Below are positions 1-7,954 of a stretch of DNA of 21,663 bases, piece by piece. The position numbers were made by a program, and so were the translations under genes. This DNA is from Methanobrevibacter_A sp964547125 (lineage in GTDB: Archaea; Methanobacteriota; Methanobacteria; Methanobacteriales; Methanobacteriaceae), in the NCBI GenBank assembly GCA_964547125.1, contig CAZJLS010000024.1, forward strand, positions 1 through 21,663. Reading direction: 5' to 3'. The number at the start of each line of letters is the position of its first letter. Position 1 is the stretch's first letter. A model generated the notes under the pieces. It was not told the origin of the DNA. It did not search any database and saw nothing but the letters and a program-made list of their open reading frames with translations.

Positions 1-35
1 GGTAAAACTAAAATTGGTTGTTGTTGTTGTGCCAT
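1..35 (-). CDS. Thermosome subunit, N-terminal fragment (runs off the window)
   Basis: Reading the minus strand from the ATG at 35-33 gives MAQQQQPILVL followed by the start of another codon. This is the typical N-terminus of archaeal thermosome (group II chaperonin) subunits, which begin MAQ-x-QQPILVLPEG. The thermosome is the cytoplasmic ATP-dependent protein-folding chamber. A GAGGCG ribosome binding site lies about nine bases before the ATG. A TATA-like element sits near 87-98, which would give a leader of about 30 nt. Only 11 residues are visible, so the subunit type cannot be decided; the identification rests on this characteristic N-terminus. Confidence 0.75.
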   Translation of the reverse strand, partial: MAQQQQPILVL

Positions 36-86
36 TTTAATATTCGCCTCTAAAAAATTCTTTTTGTTTAATTTTTAATCTTTTAT

Positions 87-98
87 TAGTATATACTA
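87..98 (-). promoter_or_regulatory. TATA-like promoter element inside a perfect 12-bp palindrome, upstream of the thermosome gene
   Basis: TAGTATATACTA is a perfect inverted repeat. Its centre is about 57 bp before the thermosome ATG. A TATA box here would place the minus-strand start near 66-68, upstream of the ribosome binding site. The palindrome may be chance in AT-rich DNA or an operator overlapping the TATA box. Confidence 0.45.
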
Positions 99-492
99 GT
101 AGATTATAAAAAAAATCTTGTAATTAATTTATTCAAGATTTTATAAAAAAAAGTTATAGAAAACTTATTATTACTAAATCTTACACTATTTATACATATA
201 AATTAATGATTTTGAAATATGAGTATGGATAAATAGTTTTATTAATTAAATCCATTTTTTTAAAAAAGTTTTTTATAAAATAAATTTTTATGATTTAGTA
301 GAAATATCATAACATTTTTTTATATTTACCTACATTATAACATTAGAATATTAAATATAAATACTTTGCGATTAATGATACAAAAATTATGGTAAAAATA
401 AGTACAATTGTACAGAATAAATATAAAATATTGAACAAAAATATAATATAAATTAAAAGTTACAAAAGGTTATTATAATAAAAATAATAGAC

Positions 493-561
493 TTAACACA
501 TTTGTTAAAGACACAGCCCATAATATAAATAATAAATATGAATGATTAAAATAAAAAAAAA
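493..561 (-). terminator. Terminator region after the glycoside-hydrolase-like gene
   Basis: Just past the stop codon at 562-564 the minus strand carries an oligo-T tract (552-561), the usual archaeal termination signal. A further hairpin with arms TTAACA/TGTTAA (493-498 and 503-508) and more T-rich sequence lies beyond. Confidence 0.45.
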
Positions 562-1542
562 TTAAAACTTACCCACAACACCATACAACAAAGTTTTTAA
601 ATGATTGAAATCACTTAAATTATCTCCAAAATCATTAAAATTAGTTAAACCAAATCGGAAAATACCAATACCATAAGCGCCTCCCCTATATGCAGCATTA
701 ATATCATTTTGCAATTCAATTGGTGAAAGTTTAGTAATATTATCATCAGATTGATATGATTGTAAACTTACAATTACCCTAGCACCTTGACTATTAGATA
801 CAAAATATCTGGTTGTTGACTCAACCCAAGAACTGTTCTGTTCATAATTTCCTTTATAAATCATAGGAATAATATAATCCAAAACACTACTAAGAGCAGT
901 TAAATTCTGACCATAATCACTGCAAAGCTGAGATTCTTCAGGCATTAAAGATCCAGAAACAACCAAACTACTGTTAACATCCTTTATATTTTTAACTAAA
1001 TGTGTAACAAAAGTTGTTATTGCTTCACTACCTCCAGGGTTCATACTAGCAGTACCTGGATATCTAATATAATCAAGAACTATTCCCCGAATACCTGGAA
1101 TACTGGCATATTCTTTAGCATCCAATGTATCATTTTTAAGTAATTCTTGGTTTAATGTTCCATTTTCAATAGGATTCTCAAAATCATCATGATATAACAC
1201 TTGCATCCAAATATGAACTTTTATTCCATGACGATTTGCATTTTCAACCCATTTTGAAACATTATCCTTACCATATTCATCAATTGCTGCAAAATTTAAT
1301 AAAATAGTATCAATATTAGCTTGTCTAAGTGCATTAAAGTCAATATTTGGCATATCAACTCCCCTAACCCATAAAACATTACCCATAGCATCATTAGAAA
1401 TGGCCTTTGAATAAGAAAAAGTTGAATTAGAATTAGACGTATCAACATTAATAGAAATAATGAAGCCCCCAATTAAAACAAGAATTAATGCCAATAAATA
1501 AAATATCAGTCTTCTATCCAAAGTATTCACCCTAAATACCAC
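562..1542 (-). CDS. Membrane-anchored glycoside-hydrolase-like (TIM-barrel) protein
   Basis: The protein is 326 residues: a short N-terminus, one hydrophobic segment (about 12-31) acting as signal anchor, and a long outward domain. That domain has the look of the hypothetical glycoside hydrolase families near DUF4015/GHL10: strand-like IDTILLNF (about 78-85), LDYIRYPG (156-163, matching the family's DYxRFP/RYP motif with Asp157), and DYIIPMIYKG (222-231). It therefore probably acts outside the cell on a polysaccharide or the pseudomurein wall; the substrate is unknown. The start is uncertain. GTG at 1542 is the longest, GTG at 1530 is possible, and TTG at 1521 is preceded by AGGGTGA at good spacing. 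An 18-base A run (T on the coding strand) abuts the first GTG. The gene is last in the minus-strand lysine gene series but may have its own promoter. Confidence 0.7.
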   Translation of the reverse strand: MVFRVNTLDRRLIFYLLALILVLIGGFIISINVDTSNSNSTFSYSKAISNDAMGNVLWVRGVDMPNIDFNALRQANIDTILLNFAAIDEYGKDNVSKWVENANRHGIKVHIWMQVLYHDDFENPIENGTLNQELLKNDTLDAKEYASIPGIRGIVLDYIRYPGTASMNPGGSEAITTFVTHLVKNIKDVNSSLVVSGSLMPEESQLCSDYGQNLTALSSVLDYIIPMIYKGNYEQNSSWVESTTRYFVSNSQGARVIVSLQSYQSDDNITKLSPIELQNDINAAYRGGAYGIGIFRFGLTNFNDFGDNLSDFNHLKTLLYGVVGKF

Positions 1543-1543
1543 T

Positions 1544-1561
1544 AAAAAAAAAAAAAAAAAA
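1544..1561 (-). terminator. 18-base poly(A)/poly(T) homopolymer, likely terminator of the coiled-coil gene
   Basis: The coding strand reads 18 consecutive T residues, starting 55 bp past the coiled-coil gene's stop codon and ending one base before the GTG of the next gene. Archaeal termination commonly occurs at such T tracts. Its position at the next start codon also makes it a candidate length-variable site. Confidence 0.5.
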
Positions 1562-1615
1562 TATTTTGATAACTTTTACAAAATTAATTAAGAGAAAATT
1601 TAATAAAAATAAATA

Positions 1616-2881
1616 TTAAATTTTCGACCAGTATACCTCTCCATCTATTTCTTCACTATTAAGATATCCTTTTGATTCTATACTTTTTAAAATGTTTCCA
1701 GTATTACCAAATGACAAATCTTTAAAAGCAACTTCATTTATATATTTTTGAATTTCATAAGTAGACATTGGTTTATCTGGCAATAAATTGAATATTTGTG
1801 ATTGCATAAGTGATAATTTTTTAATTGGAGGAGCAGTTATTTTTGAATATAACTCATCACTTACCTCTAATTTTTTTATAATCTCATCTTTTTCTTCAAG
1901 TTTTTTTCTTAAATGTGCTAATTCATCAGAATTTGTATTTTCTTCATTTGGATTTTCATCAAATAAGTCTTTAACCTTTTCCAAACGTTTAATTTTGACA
2001 TCTTTTTTAGCTACTTCTTCTTGTAATCTATTAAATTCTTCTTTTGGAACAGAATGTTCTTTAAAATTATCAATAAGCATTTCTTTTTCATTTAATGCTA
2101 AATCTTTAGCATTAATTTCACGTTTAAGTTCATCTATAGCTGTGTTATTAAGAATGTTACGATTAAGTTCAGCAATCTCATCTTTATATCCATCAATTTT
2201 TTCAGATAATTCATTAATTTTTAAGTCTTTATCTTTAATTAATTTATTTGATTCTTCAATCTTAGATTCAAAATCAGCATTTTTACTTTTGAGATTGTTT
2301 AAATCAGTGTCTAATGTTCTGACTTCATTTTGACTTAAAATTAATTCTTTTGATATTTTTTGTAATTCTTCATCTTTTGTTCTGATTTTATTTTCATTAT
2401 CTTCTAAATCTTTTTTATTTAAATTATAATTGTTAGATAATTCTAATATTTCATCTTGTAAATTTATTATTCTTTGATTTAGTTCTTTAATTTCAATTTC
2501 TTTATTTATCACTACTTCTTTTTGTTCATCTACTTCTTTTTGAACAATTGCCAATTCATTTTCTTTGAATTTTTGAAGATTTTCTTTAAAATCCAATCTT
2601 AAAGTTGTGAAATAATCTATTTTAGCATCTAAATCTGCAATATGGGAGTTTTTATCATGTATTTGAGAATTTAAATAAGTTATATTTTGTTTATAATCAT
2701 TTATTTCATCATTCAACTCAAGTATTATTGATTCGAGTTCTGTGACTTTTGGATTATCTTCTAAATTGTTTTTTTCTTCTTCTAATTTAACTATATCTAA
2801 TTTTAATTTATTTATTTCAAGTAAACTGGATTTTACTAATTTTTGAAGTTTATTTACTTCCATTTCTCCTTCAAGTGACAT
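1616..2881 (-). CDS. Long coiled-coil protein with C-terminal winged-helix-like domain
   Basis: The protein is 421 residues. Residues about 8-345 are almost entirely heptad-like sequence rich in Lys, Glu, Leu, Ile and Asn, predicting one long or several broken coiled coils. The last 65 residues (about 357-421) switch to a compact pattern, with PMSTYEIQKYI, a helix, then KSIESKGYL and a short hairpin ending in VYWSKI. This resembles a winged helix. There is no signal peptide or membrane segment, so it is probably cytoplasmic. ATG at 2881 has GGGAG six to seven bases upstream. The gene follows asd after 36 bp, so read-through from the lysine operon is possible, although TATA-like sequence spans the asd stop. 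Its function is not recognised; SMC-like or filament-forming roles cannot be distinguished, and coiled-coil resemblance alone is weak evidence of kinship. Confidence 0.75.
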   Translation of the reverse strand: MSLEGEMEVNKLQKLVKSSLLEINKLKLDIVKLEEEKNNLEDNPKVTELESIILELNDEINDYKQNITYLNSQIHDKNSHIADLDAKIDYFTTLRLDFKENLQKFKENELAIVQKEVDEQKEVVINKEIEIKELNQRIINLQDEILELSNNYNLNKKDLEDNENKIRTKDEELQKISKELILSQNEVRTLDTDLNNLKSKNADFESKIEESNKLIKDKDLKINELSEKIDGYKDEIAELNRNILNNTAIDELKREINAKDLALNEKEMLIDNFKEHSVPKEEFNRLQEEVAKKDVKIKRLEKVKDLFDENPNEENTNSDELAHLRKKLEEKDEIIKKLEVSDELYSKITAPPIKKLSLMQSQIFNLLPDKPMSTYEIQKYINEVAFKDLSFGNTGNILKSIESKGYLNSEEIDGEVYWSKI

Positions 2882-2917
2882 TTCAAACTCCCAATATTCG
2901 TTTTTAATAATTATTTT

Positions 2918-3967
2918 TTATAAAATTCTTTCATTTATTAATTCTGCATTTAATATAGATGCTCCTGCTGCTCCCCTAATAGTATTGTGTCCTACCAATA
3001 CATATTTGAAACTGTTATCAAATGCTTGATCTTTACGAACTCTTCCAACAGTAACTGCCATACCATTACTTGCTCCACGGTCAAGTCTTGGTTGTGGTCT
3101 GTCATCTTCTTCTTTTAGAATTACTGGATGTTCTGGAGCAGATGGTAAATTTAGTTCTTGAGGTAATGCTTGGAAATTACTCATTGAATCTTTAATTTTA
3201 TTGATATCTGCATCTTCTTCCAATTCCACAAATACAGATTCAGTATGTCCATCTATAACACTTACACGGTGGCATGAAGCACTTAAGTTGAAATTTGCAT
3301 TTTTTACTTCTCCATTTTCATATGATCCAAGCAAGTATAAACTTTCACTTTCCATTTTCTCTTCTTCTTGGCCAATGTATGGTATTACATTATCAAGTAT
3401 TGCCATAGAAGGCACTCCATTGTATCCTGCCCCAGATAAGGCTTGCATTGTGGATACATAAACTCTTTTTATGTCAAAGTTATTTAATATTGGTTTTAAT
3501 GTTAGAGTTAATGCTATTGTTGAACAGTTTGGGTTTGTTACTAAAAATCCATCCCAATCATATGCTTTTTGTTGGTCATCAATCATGTCTAGTGTTTCTG
3601 GATTAACTTCAGGTATGCATAAAGGTATGTGGGGTTTCATACGCATTGCACTAGCATTTGATGCTACAACGAAGTTTTTAGCGAATTTTGGTTCTATTTT
3701 TTCTGCTTGTCCAGAAGGTATTGATGAGAATAGTATTTCAACATTACTATCTACTTTACTTGGGTCTGATTCTACGACTTTAATATCTTTTACTGAATCT
3801 GGCATTTCACTATCTAATAACCATGTTGTTGCATCTTCGTATCTTTTTCCTGCAGACCTTTGTGATGCTAAAAGTGTGGTTATTTCAAATTCAGGATGGT
3901 TTTCTAATAGTCTTATGAAGTTTTGACCAACCATTCCTGTTGCTCCAATAATTCCTACATTAACCAT
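2918..3967 (-). CDS. asd: Aspartate-semialdehyde dehydrogenase
   Basis: It reduces aspartyl phosphate to aspartate semialdehyde with NAD(P)H, the branch point to lysine, threonine and methionine. Its 349 residues match the usual length of the archaeal/fungal-type enzyme. Visible motifs are the Rossmann loop GATGMVGQNF (8-17), NASAMRM (104-110), NPNCST with catalytic Cys148 (145-150), SGAGYNG (178-184), and RVSVIDGH with the acid/base His241. The gene sits 19 bp past dapB, with an AAGGAGG site 12 bases before the ATG, a rather long spacing. It is the fourth gene of the lysC-dapA-dapB-asd series. Confidence 0.96.
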   Translation of the reverse strand: MVNVGIIGATGMVGQNFIRLLENHPEFEITTLLASQRSAGKRYEDATTWLLDSEMPDSVKDIKVVESDPSKVDSNVEILFSSIPSGQAEKIEPKFAKNFVVASNASAMRMKPHIPLCIPEVNPETLDMIDDQQKAYDWDGFLVTNPNCSTIALTLTLKPILNNFDIKRVYVSTMQALSGAGYNGVPSMAILDNVIPYIGQEEEKMESESLYLLGSYENGEVKNANFNLSASCHRVSVIDGHTESVFVELEEDADINKIKDSMSNFQALPQELNLPSAPEHPVILKEEDDRPQPRLDRGASNGMAVTVGRVRKDQAFDNSFKYVLVGHNTIRGAAGASILNAELINERIL

Positions 3968-3986
3968 TTTATTATTGTTCCTCCTT

Positions 3987-4805
3987 TTATATTCCTAAAA
4001 CATCTTCCATATTGCTGATTTTACCAGGTTCAGCATCATTTATGTATCTTATTGCACGTATTACTCCTGCAATGAATACTTCTCTTGTGTGTGCTTGGTG
4101 TTTTATTTCAAGTCTTTCACCCTCTCCAACATATAGTACTGTGTGGTCCCCAACTATATCTCCACCACGTATTGAGTGCATTCCTATTTCTTCTGTTGTT
4201 CTTTTACCTACGTGACCTTGTCTTCCGTATACTCCAACTTCTTCAGGATTACGATTTAATTGTTCAGAGATTACTTCAAATGCAGTCATTGCAGTTCCTG
4301 ATGGTGCATCTTCTTTCTGATTATGGTGTGCTTCTATTATTTCAATGTCAAAGTCATTGAGTATTGGTGTTAAATCTTTTAACACTTTCCAAAATACATT
4401 TACCCCTATTGAGAAGTTAGTTGTCATTACTGCTTTTATATTATTGTCTTTTACTGCTTTTAAATTAGCTTCTGCTTGTTCATCTGTAAATCCTGTTGTT
4501 CCTACAATGAGATTTACTTTAGTTTTTGCTGCTTTTTGTATTGTTTCTGCAGCTGCATGAGCTATTGTGAAATCTATTAATACATCTGGTTTTGTTGTTT
4601 CTAATGCATCTATTAAATTTTCAGATGCAGTTACAGGTACATTTAATTTTCCTAACCCGATTACTTCCCCAATATCTTTTCCTGCAAGTGGAGTATTTGG
4701 CATTTCTATTGCTGCAACTACTTCCATGTCTTCTTGTTCAGTTATTTTTTTTATAATTCCTGAACCCATTCTTCCTGCTGCTCCAGTTATTGCAACTTTT
4801 ATCAT
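3987..4805 (-). CDS. dapB: 4-hydroxy-tetrahydrodipicolinate reductase
   Basis: It reduces the product of DapA with NAD(P)H to tetrahydrodipicolinate in lysine synthesis. The 272 residues show the N-terminal nucleotide-binding loop GAAGRMGSG (8-16), VGTTGF (101-106), the catalytic stretch EAHHNQKEDAPSGTA (158-172) with His160/His161 and Lys164, and a C-terminal return to the Rossmann fold ending FIAGVIRAI. GGAGG lies about eight to nine bases before the ATG. It is separated from dapA by 26 bp and from asd by 19 bp, consistent with one transcript. Confidence 0.97.
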   Translation of the reverse strand: MIKVAITGAAGRMGSGIIKKITEQEDMEVVAAIEMPNTPLAGKDIGEVIGLGKLNVPVTASENLIDALETTKPDVLIDFTIAHAAAETIQKAAKTKVNLIVGTTGFTDEQAEANLKAVKDNNIKAVMTTNFSIGVNVFWKVLKDLTPILNDFDIEIIEAHHNQKEDAPSGTAMTAFEVISEQLNRNPEEVGVYGRQGHVGKRTTEEIGMHSIRGGDIVGDHTVLYVGEGERLEIKHQAHTREVFIAGVIRAIRYINDAEPGKISNMEDVLGI

Positions 4806-4831
4806 ATTCTTTTTTCCTCCAATTTTTTATT

Positions 4832-5728
4832 TTATATTAAATTCGCATCTTTTAAAGCTTTTCTTAGTATTTCTTTATTTTCTGGAAGCATTGGTACTAA
4901 TGGTAATCTTAATTTGCCTGATGGCATTCCCATAATATTTAATGCTGTTTTAAGAGGTACTGGATTGCTTTCAATGAATAATGCTTCAAATAAGTCATAT
5001 AATTCATAGTTTAATTTACTTGCTGTTTTGAAGTCACCTTCAAGTGCTGCATTAACCATATTACTAACACGTTTAGGATCTACATTAGCTGCTACACTTA
5101 TAACTCCTTTAACCCCTAAAGACATCATTGGCACTGTGAGTCCATCTTCACCAGATAAGATTGTGAATTTATCAGAAGATATTCCTTCATTTTGGAGCAT
5201 TTTAAAAGTTGTTGTGAATTTATTAAGATCAGATACTGCTTCTTTCAATCCAATTATGTTTTCCATTTTTGCAAGTTCAACAATGGTTTCTGATGTGATA
5301 TCAATTCCTGTACGTGACGGAACATTATATGCAATTATTGGTATTTTTGTAACTTCATTTAATTGTTTATAATGTTCAATTATACCATGTTGTTGTGGTT
5401 TATTATAATATGGGGTGATTACTAATGCATAATCTGCACCAGATTCTCCTGCAAATTTAATTAAATCTAATGTTTCTTCTGTTGAGTTGCTTCCTGCACC
5501 TGCCAGAGTTATAACTCTACCATCTACTTCATCAACTAATATTTTTATTAATCTTTTTTGTTCATCATGTGTTATTGTAGCTGATTCACCAGATGTTCCT
5601 GCAGCTAGTAATCCAGTTACTCCATTTTCTATTAAAAAGTTTATATTTGATCTGTATCCTTCTTCATCTATTTCATTGTCCTCTGTAAATGGTGTGGACA
5701 TTGCAACAAAAGTTCCTTCTAATTTCAT
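4832..5728 (-). CDS. dapA: 4-hydroxy-tetrahydrodipicolinate synthase
   Basis: It condenses pyruvate with aspartate semialdehyde, the first committed step to lysine. The 298-residue TIM barrel shows GTSGES (44-49, pyruvate carboxylate loop), YNVPSRTG with Tyr134 and Arg139, and GLKEA with the Schiff-base Lys162. These are the family's catalytic residues. The start ATG overlaps the lysC stop as ATGA, implying translational coupling. An AGAGGTG ribosome binding site lies within the end of lysC. Length is normal for the family. Confidence 0.97.
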   Translation of the reverse strand: MKLEGTFVAMSTPFTEDNEIDEEGYRSNINFLIENGVTGLLAAGTSGESATITHDEQKRLIKILVDEVDGRVITLAGAGSNSTEETLDLIKFAGESGADYALVITPYYNKPQQHGIIEHYKQLNEVTKIPIIAYNVPSRTGIDITSETIVELAKMENIIGLKEAVSDLNKFTTTFKMLQNEGISSDKFTILSGEDGLTVPMMSLGVKGVISVAANVDPKRVSNMVNAALEGDFKTASKLNYELYDLFEALFIESNPVPLKTALNIMGMPSGKLRLPLVPMLPENKEILRKALKDANLI

Positions 5729-6945
5729 TCTAACACCTCTTTAACAAGTTCAAATGCTTTTTTACCATCATGCCATTCGACGAATATTACAACTGCAGTT
5801 TGTGAAGACGTTATTTCAACAATATTAATATTCTCATTTCTAAGCGGTATTGTAATATCAGATATTATGCCAGGAGTTTCTATGAATTCTGGACTTACAA
5901 TAGTTAACATAGCAATATCTTTACCTAAGGATAGTGAGCTTAAGCGATTGCTTTCAACTACAAGTGAATGTAATAAGTGATATGCATTATCTGCATCTTT
6001 TTTATTTATAAATGTAGATATACTGTTTTCCCCAGCAGATAATCCAAATATATTCACATCATTATCCGCCAAGAGAGTTGTTAAGTTTGCAAATAATCCT
6101 TTTTTAAGTAATAGGCTTTCTCCAACAATTGAAATTACAGATATTGGTTCTGAGTATAATGTTACTGTTTTTAACATACTTCCTTTTGATGGTCCCACAA
6201 TTGCAGTTCCAGGATCAGATAAATCTCCTTTTTCAAAGCTTATGATTTTTGCTTTAATGGATGGGTCTTTATATTGTAGTGCGAATGGATGTAATACTTG
6301 TGCACCATGTGTTGCTAAGTCTCTCATTTCTTCAACACTTATATGTTCTAATTTTTCCGCTTCTTCTATTTTGTTCGGGTCAGTTGTCATTACTCCATTT
6401 ACATCTGTGACTATTATTACTTCATTTGCATTTAGTGCATGTCCCATGAAGAATGCAGTTATATCGCTTCCTCCACGACCAAGTGTTGTTATTTCACCTC
6501 TTGGACCTTTTCCTAAAAATCCGCAGATTACTGGAATTATACCTTGATCCATTAATGATTTTATACATATTGCTTTTTCTTCTGAAGTTGCATAGTTTAT
6601 TTTTGCTTTTAATGGGTTTGAATCAGTCAGTACCGGCCAATATTCATGATGAGGATCTATGAATTCTGATTTAACACCTAAAGATTCAATTACAGACGAA
6701 AATACCCTTGCACTTGTCATTTCACCCATTGCTAATATTTCAGCCATTTGTTTAGGCGTTGGTTCATCACCAATAGATTCTTTTGCAACAGCAACCAAAT
6801 CATCAGTTGTTTTGTTAATTGCTGAAACAACTACTGCTATTTTTTTACCTTTCATAAACTCATTTACAACAGCTTGCGCTGCTTTTCTAATTCTTTCGCC
6901 ATTTCCGACCGATGTGCCTCCAAATTTAGCTACAATTGTTTCCAT
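5725..6945 (-). CDS. lysC: Aspartate kinase
   Basis: It phosphorylates aspartate, opening the aspartate-family amino acid pathway. From the ATG at 6945 the protein is 406 residues and begins METIVAKFGGTSVG, the normal aspartokinase N-terminus with the KFGGTS motif at 7-12. A TTG five codons upstream (6960) is possible, but GTGGAT just before the ATG and the family start favour 6945. LGRGGSDITA and TDVNGVMTTDP are the catalytic-domain signatures. The last 130 or so residues form two ACT-like repeats, the usual site of feedback control by lysine or threonine. It is the first gene of the series. A TATA-like AAAAATTTATTATT lies about 55-70 bp upstream. I see no riboswitch-like structured leader. 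Confidence 0.96.
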   Translation of the reverse strand: METIVAKFGGTSVGNGERIRKAAQAVVNEFMKGKKIAVVVSAINKTTDDLVAVAKESIGDEPTPKQMAEILAMGEMTSARVFSSVIESLGVKSEFIDPHHEYWPVLTDSNPLKAKINYATSEEKAICIKSLMDQGIIPVICGFLGKGPRGEITTLGRGGSDITAFFMGHALNANEVIIVTDVNGVMTTDPNKIEEAEKLEHISVEEMRDLATHGAQVLHPFALQYKDPSIKAKIISFEKGDLSDPGTAIVGPSKGSMLKTVTLYSEPISVISIVGESLLLKKGLFANLTTLLADNDVNIFGLSAGENSISTFINKKDADNAYHLLHSLVVESNRLSSLSLGKDIAMLTIVSPEFIETPGIISDITIPLRNENINIVEITSSQTAVVIFVEWHDGKKAFELVKEVLE

Positions 6946-7344
6946 ATATCCACTATCCAAAATAATACGATTGATAAATTTTTTTGATTATTTAATGTAA
7001 TAATAAATTTTTATTAAGAGTAACAAGAACAATACTAGAAATAAAATTACAATACTTTAATATTTATCCTCCACACTCTTAAAAAAAGATTATAAATATA
7101 AATTATATTGAAAGTAGAAAAATTATTATAGTGAAATTAATTTTTTTACTTAAAAAATCTTTTATTATACTATTAATTATTTAATATATTCATATTTATA
7201 ATTAATTAGTTTTAAAATAGAAAAAATCTTAAAAATGTAGGATTTAAGATTGAAAAAAAATAACTTAAATAAAATTAAATTAGTAAAAATAGTTAATAAA
7301 ATAAATTATATCGTTTAGAAAATTTATAAAAAAAGAAAAAATAT
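6946..7344. other. Intergenic region with the lysC promoter and rps17e terminator
   Basis: About 400 bp of AT-rich DNA lie between two minus-strand blocks. The lysC-proximal part has TATA-like sequence around 7004-7017 and a short leader. The rps17e-proximal part has a T-rich tract on the minus strand (7328-7341) directly after the stop codon, a probable terminator. No reading frame or GC-rich RNA candidate is visible in between. Confidence 0.55.
7328..7341 (-). terminator. Oligo-T terminator after rps17e
   Basis: The minus strand reads TTTTTCTTTTTTT immediately past the rps17e stop codon, matching the simple T-tract terminators of archaea. Confidence 0.45.
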
Positions 7345-7542
7345 TTAAGATTGTGTGGTTTGTTGTTTAATTAATCTAGTTATGTATCCAGCAATCTTAT
7401 TTCTTAAATGTTTAGTACTTACAGTAGAGTATTCTGCAACATTTTTCTTATTTTCTTCAAAATCTGTTGTGAAAACTCCAGGATGAGTTTCTATAAGTTC
7501 TTTAGATTTACGTTTAACAAAACTGGTTCTAATATTACCCAT
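7345..7542 (-). CDS. rps17e: Small-subunit ribosomal protein S17e
   Basis: The protein is 65 residues beginning MGNIRTSFVKRKSKELIE and containing STVSTKHLRNKIAGYITRL, the family's conserved core. It is a component of the archaeal/eukaryotic 30S/40S subunit, and its length is normal for the archaeal form. The start lies three bases after the aroQ stop. Its strong AAGGAGGA ribosome binding site is embedded in the last codons of aroQ, so it is translated from the same message as the chorismate mutase. Confidence 0.95.
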   Translation of the reverse strand: MGNIRTSFVKRKSKELIETHPGVFTTDFEENKKNVAEYSTVSTKHLRNKIAGYITRLIKQQTTQS

Positions 7543-7545
7543 TAA

Positions 7546-7872
7546 TTATTCCTCCTTTATTAATTCTCTTTGTTTATTTTTGCTTAACATAGCAAGCATA
7601 TTCATTATAATATTAAGAATATCACCATCGATGTTACGTTCTTTAGCTAATTTTAGGACTTGGTCCCGTACTTCATCTTCACGATTTTTATCATAAATTT
7701 CCATACCTAAAACTTTTTTAGCTGTAACAACTTCTTTAGCTAAAGATGTTCTCTCATCGATTAAGTCTACTAAGTCATTATCAATTTCATCGATTCTTTT
7801 TCGAGCATTATTAAGAAGTTCTTGTGCTTCTTCTTTAGTTTCACATTTGTTAAAACTTGTAGAATTATCCAC
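7546..7872 (-). CDS. aroQ: Chorismate mutase, AroQ type
   Basis: It rearranges chorismate to prephenate for phenylalanine and tyrosine. The 108 residues form the all-helical AroQ fold. Every active-site residue of the E. coli P-protein mutase domain appears at a constant +13 offset: Arg24, Arg41, Lys52, Asp61, Arg64, Glu65, Ser97 and Gln101 correspond to Arg11, Arg28, Lys39, Asp48, Arg51, Glu52, Ser84 and Gln88. The mapping to E. coli is from memory of the published site. The start is GTG at 7872 with GGAG eight bases upstream. It is a single-domain enzyme with no prephenate dehydratase or dehydrogenase fused. It lies between aroK and rps17e. Confidence 0.93.
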   Translation of the reverse strand: MDNSTSFNKCETKEEAQELLNNARKRIDEIDNDLVDLIDERTSLAKEVVTAKKVLGMEIYDKNREDEVRDQVLKLAKERNIDGDILNIIMNMLAMLSKNKQRELIKEE

Positions 7873-7954
7873 GAAAATAGCTCCAATAATAATTATTTTT
7901 GATAATAATTTTAATATTTAAAATTAATATTATATAAATATAATCCTTAATTTT

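Larger units (their letters stand above)
36..561. other. Gene-poor AT-rich spacer
   Basis: These 526 bases carry no convincing reading frame and no GC-rich block suggesting a stable RNA. They contain the thermosome promoter at one end, a 12-bp palindrome (GTACAATTGTAC, 402-413), a 6-bp-stem hairpin (493-508) and the terminator tract of the next gene at 552-561. The rest is unremarkable A/T sequence. Confidence 0.6.

Noticed and set aside
16..32. TTG repeat at the window start as a microsatellite.
   Set aside because: It is the Gln codon run of the thermosome N-terminus read on the opposite strand.
1788..2333. Open frame of 181 codons on the plus strand opposite the coiled-coil gene.
   Set aside because: It is a Ser/Phe/Leu-rich shadow of the Lys/Glu/Asn-rich coiled-coil reading frame, with no ribosome binding site or motif.
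3471..3926. Plus-strand frame of 151 codons opposite asd.
   Set aside because: It overlaps the unambiguous catalytic region of asd on the other strand and shows no family features of its own.
6946..6960. Upstream TTG start for lysC adding five residues.
   Set aside because: The ATG at 6945 gives the conserved aspartokinase N-terminus and has GTGGAT just upstream.
6946..7030. Possible lysine riboswitch (L-box) before lysC.
   Set aside because: The leader is short, nearly pure A/T and lacks conserved purine-rich junctions or GC stems.
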